The notes: generated by a model not told the origin, from the sequence alone. A stretch of DNA of 64,000 bases from Escherichia ruysiae (GCF_031323975.1 NZ_JAVIWS010000001.1:2108001-2172000), one strand, 5' to 3'; shown: positions 17,495 through 30,487, counted from the first letter of the stretch. A program made the numbers and translations.

Positions 17495-19560
17495 GCCAGA
17501 CTGATGACGCCATCCTCGATGCGCTGACGCACGTCACTTTCCCGAAGGGTTTTGTGTCAGCAGAGCCAACGTCAATTGTCACGGTGGACGGTGTTGATTA
17601 CCCACTCTGGCAAGTTGATGCTCTGGTCGTTGGTAGCGGCGCGGCAGGATTACGTGCGGCGGTTGAACTGAAACGTCGCCAGCAAAATGTGCTAATCGCC
17701 ACCGCCGGGTTATACATGGGAACATCGGCCTGCTCCGGTTCCGATAAACAGACGCTGTTTACCGCCGCAACGGCGGGCAACGGCGATAACTTCGCAAAAC
17801 TTGCTGAAGCACTGGCGAGCGGCGGTGCGATGGATCACGACACGGCGTATGTCGAAGCGGTCGGTTCCCTACATACCCTTGGCGGGCTGCAATATCTCGG
17901 TCTGGAATTACCGGAAGATCGCTATGGTGCAATTCTCCGTTATCAGACCGACCATGACGAAGCCGGACGCGCAACCTCCTGTGGACCGCGCACTTCTCGT
18001 CTGATGGTGAAAGTATTGCTCGAAGAAGTGCAGCGCCTCGCCATCCCACTGTTGACCAGTGCAACGGTGATTAAACTGCTGCATCAACGCGGTGAAAACG
18101 GCGAAGATCGTGTGGCCGGGGCTATCCTCGCAACCGGTTCCCGCGCCCATAACCCGTGGGGGCTGGCAATTGTCACTGCGCCCAATGTGGTACTGGCAAC
18201 AGGCGGGCCGGGCGAGCTTTATCGCGACAGTGTTTATCCGCATAAATGCTTTGGCTCGCTGGGGCTGGCGCTGGAAGAAGGTCTGACGCTAACCAATCTG
18301 ACCGAAAGCCAGTTTGGTATAGGCACGCCGCGCAGCACGTTTCCGTGGAATTTGTCTGGCACCTATGTGCAGGTGATCCCGTATATCTATTCCGTGGATG
18401 CCGAGGGTAACGAGTATAACTTCCTCGCGGATTACTATCGCACCACCCAGGAACTGGCTTCAAACATCTTCCGTAAAGGCTATCAGTGGCCGTTCCACGC
18501 TACGCGAGTGATGGATTTCGGCTCAAGCCTGTTAGATATGGCGGTGGCACAAGAGCAGCAATCAGGCCGCCTGGTTTTTATGGATTTCAAGCGAAATCCT
18601 GAAGCGGTGCCTGGTGATTTGCCCTTCTCATTAGATCGACTGGACGACGACGTTCGCGCATATCTGGAAAATAACGACGCTCTGGCGCCATCGCCTATCG
18701 AACGTCTGCAACGGATGAATCCATTGTCCATCTCACTGTATAAGATGCACGGTTACGATCTCACCACGCAGCCGTTGCAGTTTGCCATGAACAATCAGCA
18801 TATGAATGGCGGCATTGAGGTTGATATCTGGGGGCAAACTTCTCTGCCCGGTTGTTTTGCGGTGGGAGAAGTCGCCGGAACTCACGGTGTTACCCGACCT
18901 GGCGGCGCGGCGCTGAATGCCGGACAAGTTTTTGCCGTGCGTCTGGCGCGTTTTATTGGCTGCACACAAAAGCGATCTGTTGAAGATGATGTCGCACAAC
19001 TGGCATCTCCGGCACTAAATTCAATCAGAGAGATCATCACTCAGGCGCACGATAATGGAAACGGGATGCCGTTGTCTGCGGTGAGGGAAAAAATCCAGGC
19101 ACGAATGTCTGACTACGCTGGGTTTATTTGCCATGGCGATAAAGTCCGGCGCGCCACTCGCGATGCCCTGCTATTGAATGAATTTGTACAACGGCATGGT
19201 TTGGCTATCAAACACGTGGGCGAAGTTGCCGAATTGTTTATGTGGCGGCATATGGCGCTGACGTCTGCCGCCGTATTGACACAGTTGACGCATTATATTG
19301 ATGCAGGCGGCGGCAGTCGTGGGGCGAGGATGATTATTGATCCACAAGGCGAATGTCTACCACAAACTCGTTGCGGCGCAAAAGAAGAATGGCGCTTTCG
19401 CTCTGAACTCGCTGAAGACAAAAATCACAAATTAACGATTCAATATTCGCAAGGTTCTTTTATTACCGAAGTGAAGTCGTTACGTGTGCTACCGCGTATT
19501 AATGGTATTTACTTTGAAAAAAACTGGCCAGATTTCCTAAAGGGAGAGATTTACACATAA
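17491..19560 (+). CDS. FAD-dependent oxidoreductase, fumarate-reductase/succinate-dehydrogenase flavoprotein type
   Basis: A 689-residue soluble flavoprotein. The Rossmann FAD motif VDALVVGSGAAGLRAAVEL is at residues 42-60. The FrdA/SdhA/NadB-like active-site region NNQHMNGGI is at 434-442, the second FAD motif GEVAGTHGV at 459-467 and RPGGAALNAGQ follows. A helical C-terminal domain runs from about 500. There is no signal or Tat peptide and no iron-sulfur subunit gene nearby, so its electron partner is not evident. It could introduce or reduce a C=C bond next to a carboxylate, replacing an acyl-CoA dehydrogenase. Substrate unknown. Confidence 0.85.
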   Translation: MSQTDDAILDALTHVTFPKGFVSAEPTSIVTVDGVDYPLWQVDALVVGSGAAGLRAAVELKRRQQNVLIATAGLYMGTSACSGSDKQTLFTAATAGNGDNFAKLAEALASGGAMDHDTAYVEAVGSLHTLGGLQYLGLELPEDRYGAILRYQTDHDEAGRATSCGPRTSRLMVKVLLEEVQRLAIPLLTSATVIKLLHQRGENGEDRVAGAILATGSRAHNPWGLAIVTAPNVVLATGGPGELYRDSVYPHKCFGSLGLALEEGLTLTNLTESQFGIGTPRSTFPWNLSGTYVQVIPYIYSVDAEGNEYNFLADYYRTTQELASNIFRKGYQWPFHATRVMDFGSSLLDMAVAQEQQSGRLVFMDFKRNPEAVPGDLPFSLDRLDDDVRAYLENNDALAPSPIERLQRMNPLSISLYKMHGYDLTTQPLQFAMNNQHMNGGIEVDIWGQTSLPGCFAVGEVAGTHGVTRPGGAALNAGQVFAVRLARFIGCTQKRSVEDDVAQLASPALNSIREIITQAHDNGNGMPLSAVREKIQARMSDYAGFICHGDKVRRATRDALLLNEFVQRHGLAIKHVGEVAELFMWRHMALTSAAVLTQLTHYIDAGGGSRGARMIIDPQGECLPQTRCGAKEEWRFRSELAEDKNHKLTIQYSQGSFITEVKSLRVLPRINGIYFEKNWPDFLKGEIYT

Positions 19561-19655
19561 TAATTTTTAATATGTTCTCTGTACCTGATTTTTATTAACT
19601 ATTACACGGAATTACCAACAACCAGGGTTTATTAATATAATTAAAAGGTTTAAAC

Positions 19656-20933
19656 ATGAATAAAATAAAGAATTATCGGTGGCATATGATTGCCCTCGTA
19701 TGCTTTATCACTGTAATCAATTATCTGGACAGAACGGCGTTAGGTATTGCAGCTCCAACTATTATGGAGACAACTGGAATAACCAAAGAGCAATATTCAT
19801 GGATTGTCAGTGCATTCCAGTTGGCCTATACATTAGGGCAACCGGTAATGGGCTTCTTTATTGATACCGTGGGTTTGAAGTTAAGTTTTGCGATATGTGC
19901 CGCAGTCTGGGGGCTGGCAACAATGGGCCATGCGCTGACCGGAACATGGTCAGGTCTGGCATTTATGCGCGCCCTGATGGGTTTCAGCGAAGCGTCAGCC
20001 ATTCCGGCGGGTGTAAAAACCGCATCAACATGGTTCCCGGCAAAAGAGCGTGGCGTGGCGACAGGTGTTTTCAATATGGGCACCTCACTCGGCGCGATGC
20101 TTGCACCACCGTTGATTGCCTGGTGCATTATGTTTCATAGCTGGCAATTTGCGTTTATTGTCTCAGGTAGCCTTGCTTTGCTCGCGGCTTTATTTTGGTT
20201 CTTTTGTTATAAAGATCCGAAAGATGCCAAACGCCTTTCTGATGAAGAGCGCCACTATATTGAATCAGGGCAAGAACAGCATCTTAAAACAGATAAGAAA
20301 GAAAAAACGTCAATCAAGCATATCCTCAGCCAACGTAATTTCTGGGGGATTGGCATCGCGCGGTTTCTCGCAGACCCGGCATGGGGAACCATTAACTTCT
20401 GGGTGCCGATTTTCTTCGTCGAAACGCTGCATTTTAGCCTGAAAGAAATTGCCATGTTCGTCTGGCTGCCTTTCCTGCTGGGCGACCTCGGCTGTTTAGC
20501 CAGTGGTTTTGTCGCGAAGTTCTTCCACGATCGCGGCGTGAGTTTAATTAACTCACGAAGAATTACCTTCACTATTGCAGCCGTCATTATGATGACGATT
20601 GGTCTGGTGAGTATTGTCGAAAATCCCTACATTGCCGTATTACTGATTAGTATTGGCGCGTTCTCGCATCAATGTCTTTCTACTGTGGCAGCAACTCTGG
20701 GTGGCGATCTGTTCAAAAAAGACGAAGTCGCTACCGCAGTGGGTATGGCAGGAGCCTGTGCGTGGAGCGGTCAGTTGATTTTCAACCTGTTCATCGGGGC
20801 ATTCGTTCACATTATCGGCTTCGCGCCGTTCTTTATTGCCCTGGCTTTCTTTGACATTATTGGCGCTATTGCGTTATGGACGCTTATCAAAGTTAAAGAT
20901 GAAGAACCGCAAGTACAGTTAGCGACAAGCTAA
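19656..20933 (+). CDS. MFS transporter, anion:cation symporter (ACS) family
   Basis: A 425-residue permease with about twelve membrane helices. The family signature INYLDRTALGIAAPTI is at about residues 22-37 and a cytoplasmic loop rich in charged residues lies near 190-225. ACS members (ExuT, GudP and similar) import hexuronates, glucarate and other organic or sugar acids with protons. That agrees with a CoA-transferase acting on a carboxylate. It follows the flavoprotein after a 95-base AT-rich gap that could contain its own promoter. A strong terminator follows at 20991. Confidence 0.88.
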   Translation: MNKIKNYRWHMIALVCFITVINYLDRTALGIAAPTIMETTGITKEQYSWIVSAFQLAYTLGQPVMGFFIDTVGLKLSFAICAAVWGLATMGHALTGTWSGLAFMRALMGFSEASAIPAGVKTASTWFPAKERGVATGVFNMGTSLGAMLAPPLIAWCIMFHSWQFAFIVSGSLALLAALFWFFCYKDPKDAKRLSDEERHYIESGQEQHLKTDKKEKTSIKHILSQRNFWGIGIARFLADPAWGTINFWVPIFFVETLHFSLKEIAMFVWLPFLLGDLGCLASGFVAKFFHDRGVSLINSRRITFTIAAVIMMTIGLVSIVENPYIAVLLISIGAFSHQCLSTVAATLGGDLFKKDEVATAVGMAGACAWSGQLIFNLFIGAFVHIIGFAPFFIALAFFDIIGAIALWTLIKVKDEEPQVQLATS

Positions 20934-20990
20934 TTAATAGATATCAGAGCGTTATATTGTCAGTTGTGACGCTTTCGCTATAAAGCAAAA

Positions 20991-21009
20991 CGCCGACCAA
21001 TGGTCGGCG
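20991..21009. terminator. Bidirectional terminator of the accessory operon and the rpsF operon
   Basis: Perfect stem CGCCGACCA / TGGTCGGCG with a one-base centre, flanked by an A-run on the left and T-run on the right, so it can end transcription from both sides. It separates the MFS gene from rplI and marks the right boundary of the accessory region. Confidence 0.88.
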
Positions 21010-21034
21010 TTTTTACGTCTCGTTGAATAACGAA

Positions 21035-21496
<462 letters not shown>

Positions 21497-21525
21497 TCAA
21501 AGTCGTATTAATGGACCGTGACCGA

Positions 21526-22072
<547 letters not shown>

Positions 22073-22078
22073 CAGAAA

Positions 22079-22492
<414 letters not shown>

Positions 22493-22513
22493 TTATTCAG
22501 CCTCCTGTCTGGG

Positions 22514-22559
22514 TCAGCCGAATCCCGGGGAGGCAAGGAACGTGTTAAAGGTCGGCTGA
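22514..22559 (-). promoter_or_regulatory. Probable S6:S18 autoregulatory hairpin in the rpsF leader
   Basis: Perfect arms TCAGCCGA and TCGGCTGA enclose a 30-base loop region 40 bases before the rpsF start. Enterobacterial rpsF leaders carry an RNA element bound by the S6:S18 complex that represses the operon, and this structure is in the right place. The wider 326-base gap to yjfY also holds the operon promoter (possible -10 GTTATA at 22570-22575 on the minus strand) and the yjfY promoter; no other gene is seen. Confidence 0.6.
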
Positions 22560-22800
22560 AAAATGACGCGTTATAGTACTGGTATGCTCCGTTAAACTCA
22601 AGGCCAGCCGACAAATAAATCTCATCTTTCACCAAATCGTACTAACCCGCTGATTTGAAGTTCATCACATTCCATTACGGTATTTTTTTGAACAACTGCA
22701 TCAGAAATGGTCACCATCAACTTCTTTATCATTGATTAAAATTAAATCAGAAGATCATCACAGAGGAGCGCGTACAAAGACAGCCGTCGAGGAGGTATCT

Positions 22801-23076
22801 ATGTTCAGTCGTGTTTTAGCCCTTCTGGCTGTGCTTTTGCTAAGTGCAAATACATGGGCAGCTATTGAAATTAATAACCACCAGGCCAGAAATATGGACG
22901 ATGTGCAAAGCTTAGGCGTGATTTATATCAATCATAATTTCGCCACTGAGAGTGAAGCACGTCAGGCATTAAATGAAGAGACCGATGCGCAGGGCGCAAC
23001 GTACTACCACGTGATTCTGATGCGGGAACCGGGGAGTAACGGCAACATGCACGCCAGCGCGGATATTTATCGCTAG
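22801..23076 (+). CDS. yjfY: Small secreted DUF1471 (YhcN-family) protein YjfY
   Basis: A 91-residue protein with a signal peptide (MFSRVLALLAVLLLSANTWA) cleaved near residue 20. One compact YhcN/DUF1471 domain follows, with the family patterns SLGVIYI and ATYYHVI. A strong GGAGG ribosome-binding site decides this start over a longer frame. Family members are periplasmic or outer-membrane-associated stress and biofilm proteins (BhsA, McbA, BsmA). Two relatives, bsmA and yjfN, are in this window. Exact role unknown. Confidence 0.93.
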   Translation: MFSRVLALLAVLLLSANTWAAIEINNHQARNMDDVQSLGVIYINHNFATESEARQALNEETDAQGATYYHVILMREPGSNGNMHASADIYR

Positions 23077-23116
23077 CACCAGGTATAACCAACGAAACAT
23101 TGCCATAGTTTGCTTT

Positions 23117-23140
23117 GCCCCCTTCGCAGGGGGCTTTTTT
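23117..23140 (+). terminator. Rho-independent terminator after yjfY
   Basis: Stem GCCCCC / GGGGGC with loop TTCGCA, followed by six T residues. It is placed 40 bases after the yjfY stop, just before the convergent YagU-like gene. Confidence 0.9.
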
Positions 23141-23150
23141 ACGCGGACAT

Positions 23151-23702
23151 TCAACGAATAACGACTTCCGGGTCCGGCTCATGGGTAATGCGATTACGTA
23201 AGTCGCGGCGCATTATTTCTATTACCCAGAACCAGAAAATATGCCCAAGAATTTCAGAGGCATATTCGTCAAAAGGCAGTTGACTGAGCGGCGGCGTTAA
23301 ATTCAGCGCCGGGCAAAAAATACCGTGAACTGCTACTGTCACAATAAGCCCTGCTAATACCCCCTGCCATAATTTCACTTTCGGGAAAATTTCCGCGACA
23401 ACACAATAGCCTATCGCAAAAACCAGTGAGAAGATGATATGCGTTACCATTACCGGGTTAATGATATGTTCCGAGAATGTATACACCGTTTGTGTTGGAT
23501 CGATGCCTAAATAATCCCGTAAAAAGATATACGGCGGATTAAATTCATCACGACCACCGGAAAATGTGCGTGGCGGCAACGGAACTTCTGCTCCCCATTT
23601 AACAAATGCCGAAATAATTCCTGAAAGAACCCCCACCAGTAACGCCACGCCATACCGGCGACGTTGCGGATCAGTTCTGACAAACAATCCACTGATAGTC
23701 AT
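23151..23702 (-). CDS. YagU-family (DUF1440) inner-membrane protein
   Basis: A 183-residue membrane protein with about four hydrophobic segments. The sequence tracks E. coli YagU closely: [15 protein letters not shown] near residues 31-45, [32 protein letters not shown] near 86-117 and the ending [16 protein letters not shown]. It is shorter than YagU (204 residues) because of a gap after the PLPPR motif. YagU has been linked to acid tolerance. I do not recall a gene here in K-12, where yjfY and ulaF are neighbours, so this looks like a second YagU-family gene specific to some lineages. Family is certain, function is not. Confidence 0.82.
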   Translation of the reverse strand: MTISGLFVRTDPQRRRYGVALLVGVLSGIISAFVKWGAEVPLPPRTFSGGRDEFNPPYIFLRDYLGIDPTQTVYTFSEHIINPVMVTHIIFSLVFAIGYCVVAEIFPKVKLWQGVLAGLIVTVAVHGIFCPALNLTPPLSQLPFDEYASEILGHIFWFWVIEIMRRDLRNRITHEPDPEVVIR

Positions 23703-23798
23703 AAAAACACCTGTTGTTTATACGATTTTTTAACTGAAGAGGCCCCGGAATCAGACCAATTACATCCCTCAGGAGGTAATAATTCCGGGGCGCACTGA

Positions 23799-24485
23799 TT
23801 ACTTCTGCCCGTAATAGGCGTTGGGCCCGTGCTTACGCATGAAGTGTTTGTTCATGAGATAACTGTCGATGTGATTCAGTTGTGGGTTAATGCCGCGCGC
23901 AATCCACGCCATTTTTGCCACTTCTTCCATCACCACCGCGTTATGCACCGCATCGTGAGCATCTTTCCCCCAGGCAAATGGCCCGTGCTGATACACCACA
24001 ATTCCCGGCGTATGCAGCGGCTCGGCATCGCCCAGCGTTTCGATAATCACTTTGCCGGTGTTCAGTTCATACTCGCCCTGCACTTCTTCTTCGCTTAATC
24101 CACGCGTACACGGGATGTCGCCAAAGAAGTAATCGGCGTGCGTGGTGCCTAACGCAGGGATAGCCAGCCCCGCCTGCGCCCATGCGGTGGCATGAGTGGA
24201 GTGGGTATGCACGATGCCGCCAAGCAACGGGTAACGGCGGTAGAGTTCGAGATGCGTCGCGGTGTCTGAAGAGGGACGATACCGCCCGTCTACCACTTCA
24301 CCGCTCATATCAACCACCACCATATCGTCTGCTTTCATGGTTTCGTAGGCGACGCCGCTGGGCTTGATCACCACCAGCCCGCGTTCGCGGTCAATGGCGC
24401 TGACGTTGCCCCAGGTAAAGGTCACCAGCCCGTAACGCGGCAGATCCATGTTGGCTTCAAACACCTGCTGTTTCAGCTTTTGCAT
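23799..24485 (-). CDS. ulaF: L-ribulose-5-phosphate 4-epimerase UlaF
   Basis: Converts L-ribulose 5-phosphate to D-xylulose 5-phosphate, the last step of anaerobic L-ascorbate use, feeding the pentose phosphate pathway. It has 228 residues in the class II aldolase/AraD fold, with the zinc motif [13 protein letters not shown] near residues 90-102 and [15 protein letters not shown] near 119. The start overlaps the ulaE stop (TAATG), which fixes it over a longer frame. It is the last gene of ulaABCDEF. Confidence 0.97.
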   Translation of the reverse strand: MQKLKQQVFEANMDLPRYGLVTFTWGNVSAIDRERGLVVIKPSGVAYETMKADDMVVVDMSGEVVDGRYRPSSDTATHLELYRRYPLLGGIVHTHSTHATAWAQAGLAIPALGTTHADYFFGDIPCTRGLSEEEVQGEYELNTGKVIIETLGDAEPLHTPGIVVYQHGPFAWGKDAHDAVHNAVVMEEVAKMAWIARGINPQLNHIDSYLMNKHFMRKHGPNAYYGQK

Positions 24486-25339
24486 TATGCCGCCTCCACC
24501 ATGCCTGCTTTGGCCATGCGCGCTTTCACCCAATCACGCGCTTTTGCCACTTCCGCCGCCGGGTCCTCCGCCGTTTCGCTCCACATCTCAATCAGGTACG
24601 GCCCGCAATAGCCACTCTGTTTGAGCGTTTCGAAGCAACGTTCGAAATCCACAACGCCTTCGCCAAACGGTACGTTTTTGAAGACGCCCGGTTTGGTGTC
24701 TTTCACATGCACCGCGACGATATGCCCGATTCCAGCCTGCAATTCCATCTGCACGTCGTTGTCCCACGCCGACAGGTTGCCGATATCCGGGTAGAGCTGG
24801 AACCACGGGTTGTTGAGATAGTGCGCGTAGCCCAGCGCCTTGCTGATGGAGTTCATCAGTGGGTAATCCATGATCTCCATCGCCAGCGTCACCTGCGCGC
24901 GACTCGCCATCTCAACGCTCTCTTTCAGGCCGTCACGGAAACGACGACGCGTTTCGTTATTGGCTTCCTGGTAGTAAACGTCATAGCCCGCCAGTTGGAT
25001 CACGCGAATGCCGACGTCCTGCGCGAACTGGATAGCTTTGCGCATAATTTCCAGCCCCTGCGCCCGCACCGCGTCATCTTCACTGCCCAACGGGAAACGA
25101 CGGTGGGCAGAAAGGCACATAGACGGCACGCGCACGCCGGTTTCAACAATCGCATTCACCAGCGCCAGACGCTGCTCGCGGCTCCAGTCGAGGCGCGACA
25201 GGCGATCGTCCGTTTCATCCACCGACATCTCGACAAAATCGAAGCCTAACGTTTTTGCCAGTTGCAGCCGTTCCAGCCAGCACTCCCCGGCGGGGAGTGC
25301 TTTTTCATAGATGCCAAGCGGGATTTGTTTGGACAACAT
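24485..25339 (-). CDS. ulaE: L-xylulose-5-phosphate 3-epimerase UlaE
   Basis: Epimerises L-xylulose 5-phosphate to L-ribulose 5-phosphate in ascorbate catabolism. It has 284 residues, a TIM barrel of the xylose-isomerase-like superfamily, with metal-ligand regions [27 protein letters not shown] and IEMWSE. It overlaps ulaF by one base and follows ulaD by nine. Confidence 0.97.
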   Translation of the reverse strand: MLSKQIPLGIYEKALPAGECWLERLQLAKTLGFDFVEMSVDETDDRLSRLDWSREQRLALVNAIVETGVRVPSMCLSAHRRFPLGSEDDAVRAQGLEIMRKAIQFAQDVGIRVIQLAGYDVYYQEANNETRRRFRDGLKESVEMASRAQVTLAMEIMDYPLMNSISKALGYAHYLNNPWFQLYPDIGNLSAWDNDVQMELQAGIGHIVAVHVKDTKPGVFKNVPFGEGVVDFERCFETLKQSGYCGPYLIEMWSETAEDPAAEVAKARDWVKARMAKAGMVEAA

Positions 25340-25348
25340 ATCCGCTCC

Positions 25349-25999
25349 TTAGCCCCACAGTTCGGCGATGGAACGTTTGAACTGACGCGCGGCTTCAACC
25401 GGAGACGCAGCGTCACGGATGCTGCGACCTGCGATAAACACATGAATCGGAATACCTTTGAACAGCGGCAGATCTTCCAGCGCCAGGCCACCGGTGACGG
25501 TCACTTTGAAGCCCATATCGGAAAGACGTTTGATCGCGGTAATGTCCGCTTCGCCCCACGCCACGCCTGCGGCCTGCGCGTCACGGCTGCGGTGATATAC
25601 TACTTGCTGAATGCCTGCATCGCGCCACTGCTGCGCCTGTTCCCAGGTCCAGTAACCGGTCAGTTCGATCTGTACGTCACCGTTAAACTCTTTTGCCACG
25701 TCCAGCGCGCCTTTGGCGGTATTGATATCCGCACAGCAAATCACGGTCACCCAGTCAGCGGTGGCTTCAAAACACATACGAGAAAGAATTTTGCCCGCAT
25801 CGGCAATTTTGGCGTCTGCCAGCACAATTTTATGCGGGTAGAGTGCTTTCAGATCGCGAACCGCACGCACGCCTTCGCCTACGCAAAGAATGGTGCCCAC
25901 TTCGATAATGTCGACTTCTTCAGCAATCAGGCGAGTGGTTTCGTAGGCGCTATCCATAGTCTGGTTGTCCAGCGCGACTTGCAACATGGGTAATGACAT
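25349..25999 (-). CDS. ulaD: 3-keto-L-gulonate-6-phosphate decarboxylase UlaD
   Basis: Decarboxylates 3-keto-L-gulonate 6-phosphate to L-xylulose 5-phosphate. The 216 residues form a member of the orotidine-5'-phosphate decarboxylase suprafamily. Visible active-site elements are QVALD (Asp11), EVGT (Glu33) and [10 protein letters not shown] with Asp62 and Lys64. The start [12 protein letters not shown] has a ribosome-binding site (AAGGAATTGAAG) and matches K-12; a 13-residue extension was not used. Confidence 0.97.
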   Translation of the reverse strand: MSLPMLQVALDNQTMDSAYETTRLIAEEVDIIEVGTILCVGEGVRAVRDLKALYPHKIVLADAKIADAGKILSRMCFEATADWVTVICCADINTAKGALDVAKEFNGDVQIELTGYWTWEQAQQWRDAGIQQVVYHRSRDAQAAGVAWGEADITAIKRLSDMGFKVTVTGGLALEDLPLFKGIPIHVFIAGRSIRDAASPVEAARQFKRSIAELWG

Positions 26000-26012
26000 C
26001 TTCAATTCCTTC

Positions 26013-26477
26013 TTAAGCAGCCGCGTTGGTGCGGTCAATTAAATCCAGTACTTCCTGCTCGGTACGGCAGGCACGTAAACGGTCGAAATTCTCTTCATCT
26101 TCAAACAGGTTGACGATTTGCATGATGCCCACTTCCTGGTGAGTGTTGGCATCGACCGCCGCCATCGTGATGAGGATATCTACCGGGTCGTTATCTTCGT
26201 GGTTGAACTCCAGTGGCTTTTTCAGCGTCACCAGTGCAAAGCCGGTTTTTTTGACGCCCTCTTCCGGGCGTCCGTGCGGCATTGCCAGGCCTGGCGCGAG
26301 CACAAAGTACGGGCCGTGCTGTTCAACCGCATCCAGAATCGCCTGGTAGTAACGCGGCTCGACAATGTCCGCCGCCACCAGCAGATCAACACCAATTTTT
26401 ACCGCTTCCTGCCAGGTTTCAGCCTCAGCCTGTAGACGGATGGATTTATTTTCCGCCAGCGAATCACGTAATTTCAT
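26013..26477 (-). CDS. ulaC: L-ascorbate PTS component IIA, UlaC
   Basis: Cytoplasmic EIIA protein of the ascorbate phosphotransferase system. It accepts phosphate from HPr at His68 ([14 protein letters not shown]) and passes it to UlaB. The 154 residues match the K-12 length. It lies nine bases after ulaB and 13 before ulaD. Confidence 0.97.
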   Translation of the reverse strand: MKLRDSLAENKSIRLQAEAETWQEAVKIGVDLLVAADIVEPRYYQAILDAVEQHGPYFVLAPGLAMPHGRPEEGVKKTGFALVTLKKPLEFNHEDNDPVDILITMAAVDANTHQEVGIMQIVNLFEDEENFDRLRACRTEQEVLDLIDRTNAAA

Positions 26478-26486
26478 AGCGCGCCC

Positions 26487-26792
26487 TTACTTCACGTCCT
26501 GCGGGAAATGCTCTTTGATCACTTCCAGCAGTTTCGGGCCAAAGTCGGCAGGAGAGAGCATGTTGCGCACACCGACGACATATTTGTTGCCAGTCACGGT
26601 GATTTCACCCGCGATATGTGTGGATGCGATGATGATATCCGCACCGCTCAACTCGCTTTTGTATTCGCCAACCGCGCAGCTATTTACCGTGTGGTCGATG
26701 TTCGACTGGGTTAAAAACTGATCCACTTTCATCTTCATGATCATGGAACTGCCTTGTCCGTTGCCACACACAGCCAGAATACGTACGGTCAT
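26487..26792 (-). CDS. ulaB: L-ascorbate PTS component IIB, UlaB
   Basis: The 101-residue EIIB domain that carries phosphate on Cys9 ([12 protein letters not shown]) and transfers it to ascorbate during transport by UlaA. A start two codons upstream is possible; the MTVRILAV start matches K-12. Confidence 0.97.
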
Positions 26793-26807
26793 AATCAAAA
26801 CTCCTTA

Positions 26808-28559
<1,752 letters not shown>

Positions 28560-29624
28560 ATGAGTAAAGTGAAAAGTATCACCCGTGAATCCTGGATCCT
28601 GAGTACTTTCCCGGAGTGGGGTAGCTGGCTGAATGAAGAAATTGAACAGGAGCAGGTCGCACCAGGCACATTCGCGATGTGGTGGCTCGGCTGTACCGGG
28701 ATCTGGTTGAAATCAGAAGGTGGCACCAACGTTTGCGTCGATTTCTGGTGCGGTACTGGCAAACAAAGTCACGGCAACCCGCTGATGAAACAGGGTCACC
28801 AGATGCAGCGCATGGCGGGCGTGAAAAAACTGCAACCAAACCTGCGTACCACGCCGTTTGTTCTTGATCCGTTTGCGATTCGCCAGATCGACGCGGTGCT
28901 GGCGACTCACGATCACAACGATCATATCGACGTGAACGTGGCAGCCGCCGTGATGCAGAACTGCGCTGATGACGTACCGTTTATCGGGCCGAAAACCTGC
29001 GTGGATTTATGGATTGGCTGGGGCGTGCCGAAAGAACGTTGCATCGTGGTCAAACCGGGCGATGTAGTAAAAGTGAAAGACATTGAAATTCATGCGCTTG
29101 ACGCTTTCGACCGTACTGCACTGATCACTCTGCCTGCGGATCAAAAAGCGGCTGGCGTACTGCCGGACGGCATGGACGATCGCGCGGTGAACTACCTGTT
29201 CAAAACGCCTGGCGGCTCCCTGTATCACAGTGGCGATTCCCACTACTCTAACTACTATGCGAAACATGGTAACGAGCATCAGATCGATGTGGCGTTAGGC
29301 TCGTACGGTGAGAACCCACGCGGTATTACCGACAAAATGACCAGTGCCGATATGCTGCGTATGGGTGAAGCCCTTAATGCGAAAGTGGTTATCCCGTTCC
29401 ACCACGATATCTGGTCAAACTTCCAGGCCGATCCGCAAGAGATCCGCGTGCTGTGGGAGATGAAAAAAGATCGTCTGAAATATGGCTTCAAGCCGTTTAT
29501 CTGGCAGGTTGGCGGCAAGTTCACATGGCCGCTGGATAAAGACAATTTCGAGTACCATTATCCGCGCGGTTTTGACGATTGCTTCACCATTGAACCGGAT
29601 CTGCCGTTCAAATCGTTCCTGTAA
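28560..29624 (+). CDS. ulaG: L-ascorbate-6-phosphate lactonase UlaG
   Basis: Opens the lactone ring of L-ascorbate 6-phosphate to 3-keto-L-gulonate 6-phosphate in the cytoplasm. It has 354 residues in the metallo-beta-lactamase fold. The metal motif THDHNDHID is near residues 116-124, with more ligands in HSGDSHYSN and FHHDIWSN. An ATG six bases upstream is possible; spacing from AAGGTAA favours the second ATG used here. It is divergent from ulaA and under UlaR control. Confidence 0.97.
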
Positions 29625-29637
29625 TCTGTCGCTTATA

Positions 29638-29669
29638 CCGGATAGCGTAAAGATGTTCGCGCTATCCGG
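29638..29669 (+). terminator. Hairpin between ulaG and ulaR
   Basis: Perfect 10-base arms CCGGATAGCG / CGCTATCCGG around a 12-base loop, 14 bases after ulaG. There is no clear T-run, so it may be a REP-like or mRNA-stabilising element and not a strict terminator. Confidence 0.6.
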
Positions 29670-29731
29670 CGTAGTATTTTCTGGCTATTTCAAATATCAT
29701 CTAAAAAAATCAAATTTTATCGGAATAGCTC

Positions 29732-30487
29732 ATGACTGAAGCACAAAGACATCAAATTCTCCTGGAAATGCTCGCACAACTGGGCTTTGTGACTGTTGAG
29801 AAAGTCGTTGAGCGTCTGGGAATTTCCCCTGCTACCGCGCGACGCGATATCAATAAACTCGACGAAAGCGGCAAACTGAAAAAAGTGCGCAATGGCGCAG
29901 AAGCGATTACCCAGCAGCGACCGCGCTGGACGCCGATGAATCTGCATCAGGCGCAAAATCACGATGAAAAGGTACGTATCGCCAAAGCGGCCTCACAACT
30001 GGTCAACCCAGGCGAAAGCGTGGTCATTAACTGCGGTTCCACCGCGTTCCTGCTCGGACGGGAAATGTGTGGCAAGCCGGTGCAAATCATCACTAATTAC
30101 CTACCTCTGGCGAATTACCTGATCGATCAGGAACATGAAAGCGTGATCATCATGGGCGGGCAATATAACAAAAGTCAGTCCATCACCTTAAGTCCACAGG
30201 GCAGCGAAAATAGTCTCTATGCCGGGCACTGGATGTTTACCAGTGGCAAAGGGCTGACCGCAGAAGGGTTATATAAAACCGATATGCTGACAGCAATGGC
30301 AGAGCAGAAGATGCTGAGCGTGGTAGGGAAACTGGTGGTACTGGTTGATAGCAGTAAGATTGGCGAACGCGCGGGAATGCTTTTTAGCCGTGCCGATCAA
30401 ATCGATATGCTGATCACCGGCAAAAATGCTAACCCGGAAATCCTGCAACAACTGGAAGCGCAAGGGGTCAGCATTCTGCGTGTTTAA
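29732..30487 (+). CDS. ulaR: DeoR-family repressor of L-ascorbate catabolism, UlaR
   Basis: A 251-residue repressor. The N-terminal DeoR HTH ([25 protein letters not shown]) spans about residues 17-42 and a C-terminal sugar-phosphate-binding domain follows. It represses ulaG and ulaABCDEF; L-ascorbate 6-phosphate relieves it. Its stop overlaps the convergent yjfP stop by four bases. Confidence 0.97.
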   Translation: MTEAQRHQILLEMLAQLGFVTVEKVVERLGISPATARRDINKLDESGKLKKVRNGAEAITQQRPRWTPMNLHQAQNHDEKVRIAKAASQLVNPGESVVINCGSTAFLLGREMCGKPVQIITNYLPLANYLIDQEHESVIIMGGQYNKSQSITLSPQGSENSLYAGHWMFTSGKGLTAEGLYKTDMLTAMAEQKMLSVVGKLVVLVDSSKIGERAGMLFSRADQIDMLITGKNANPEILQQLEAQGVSILRV

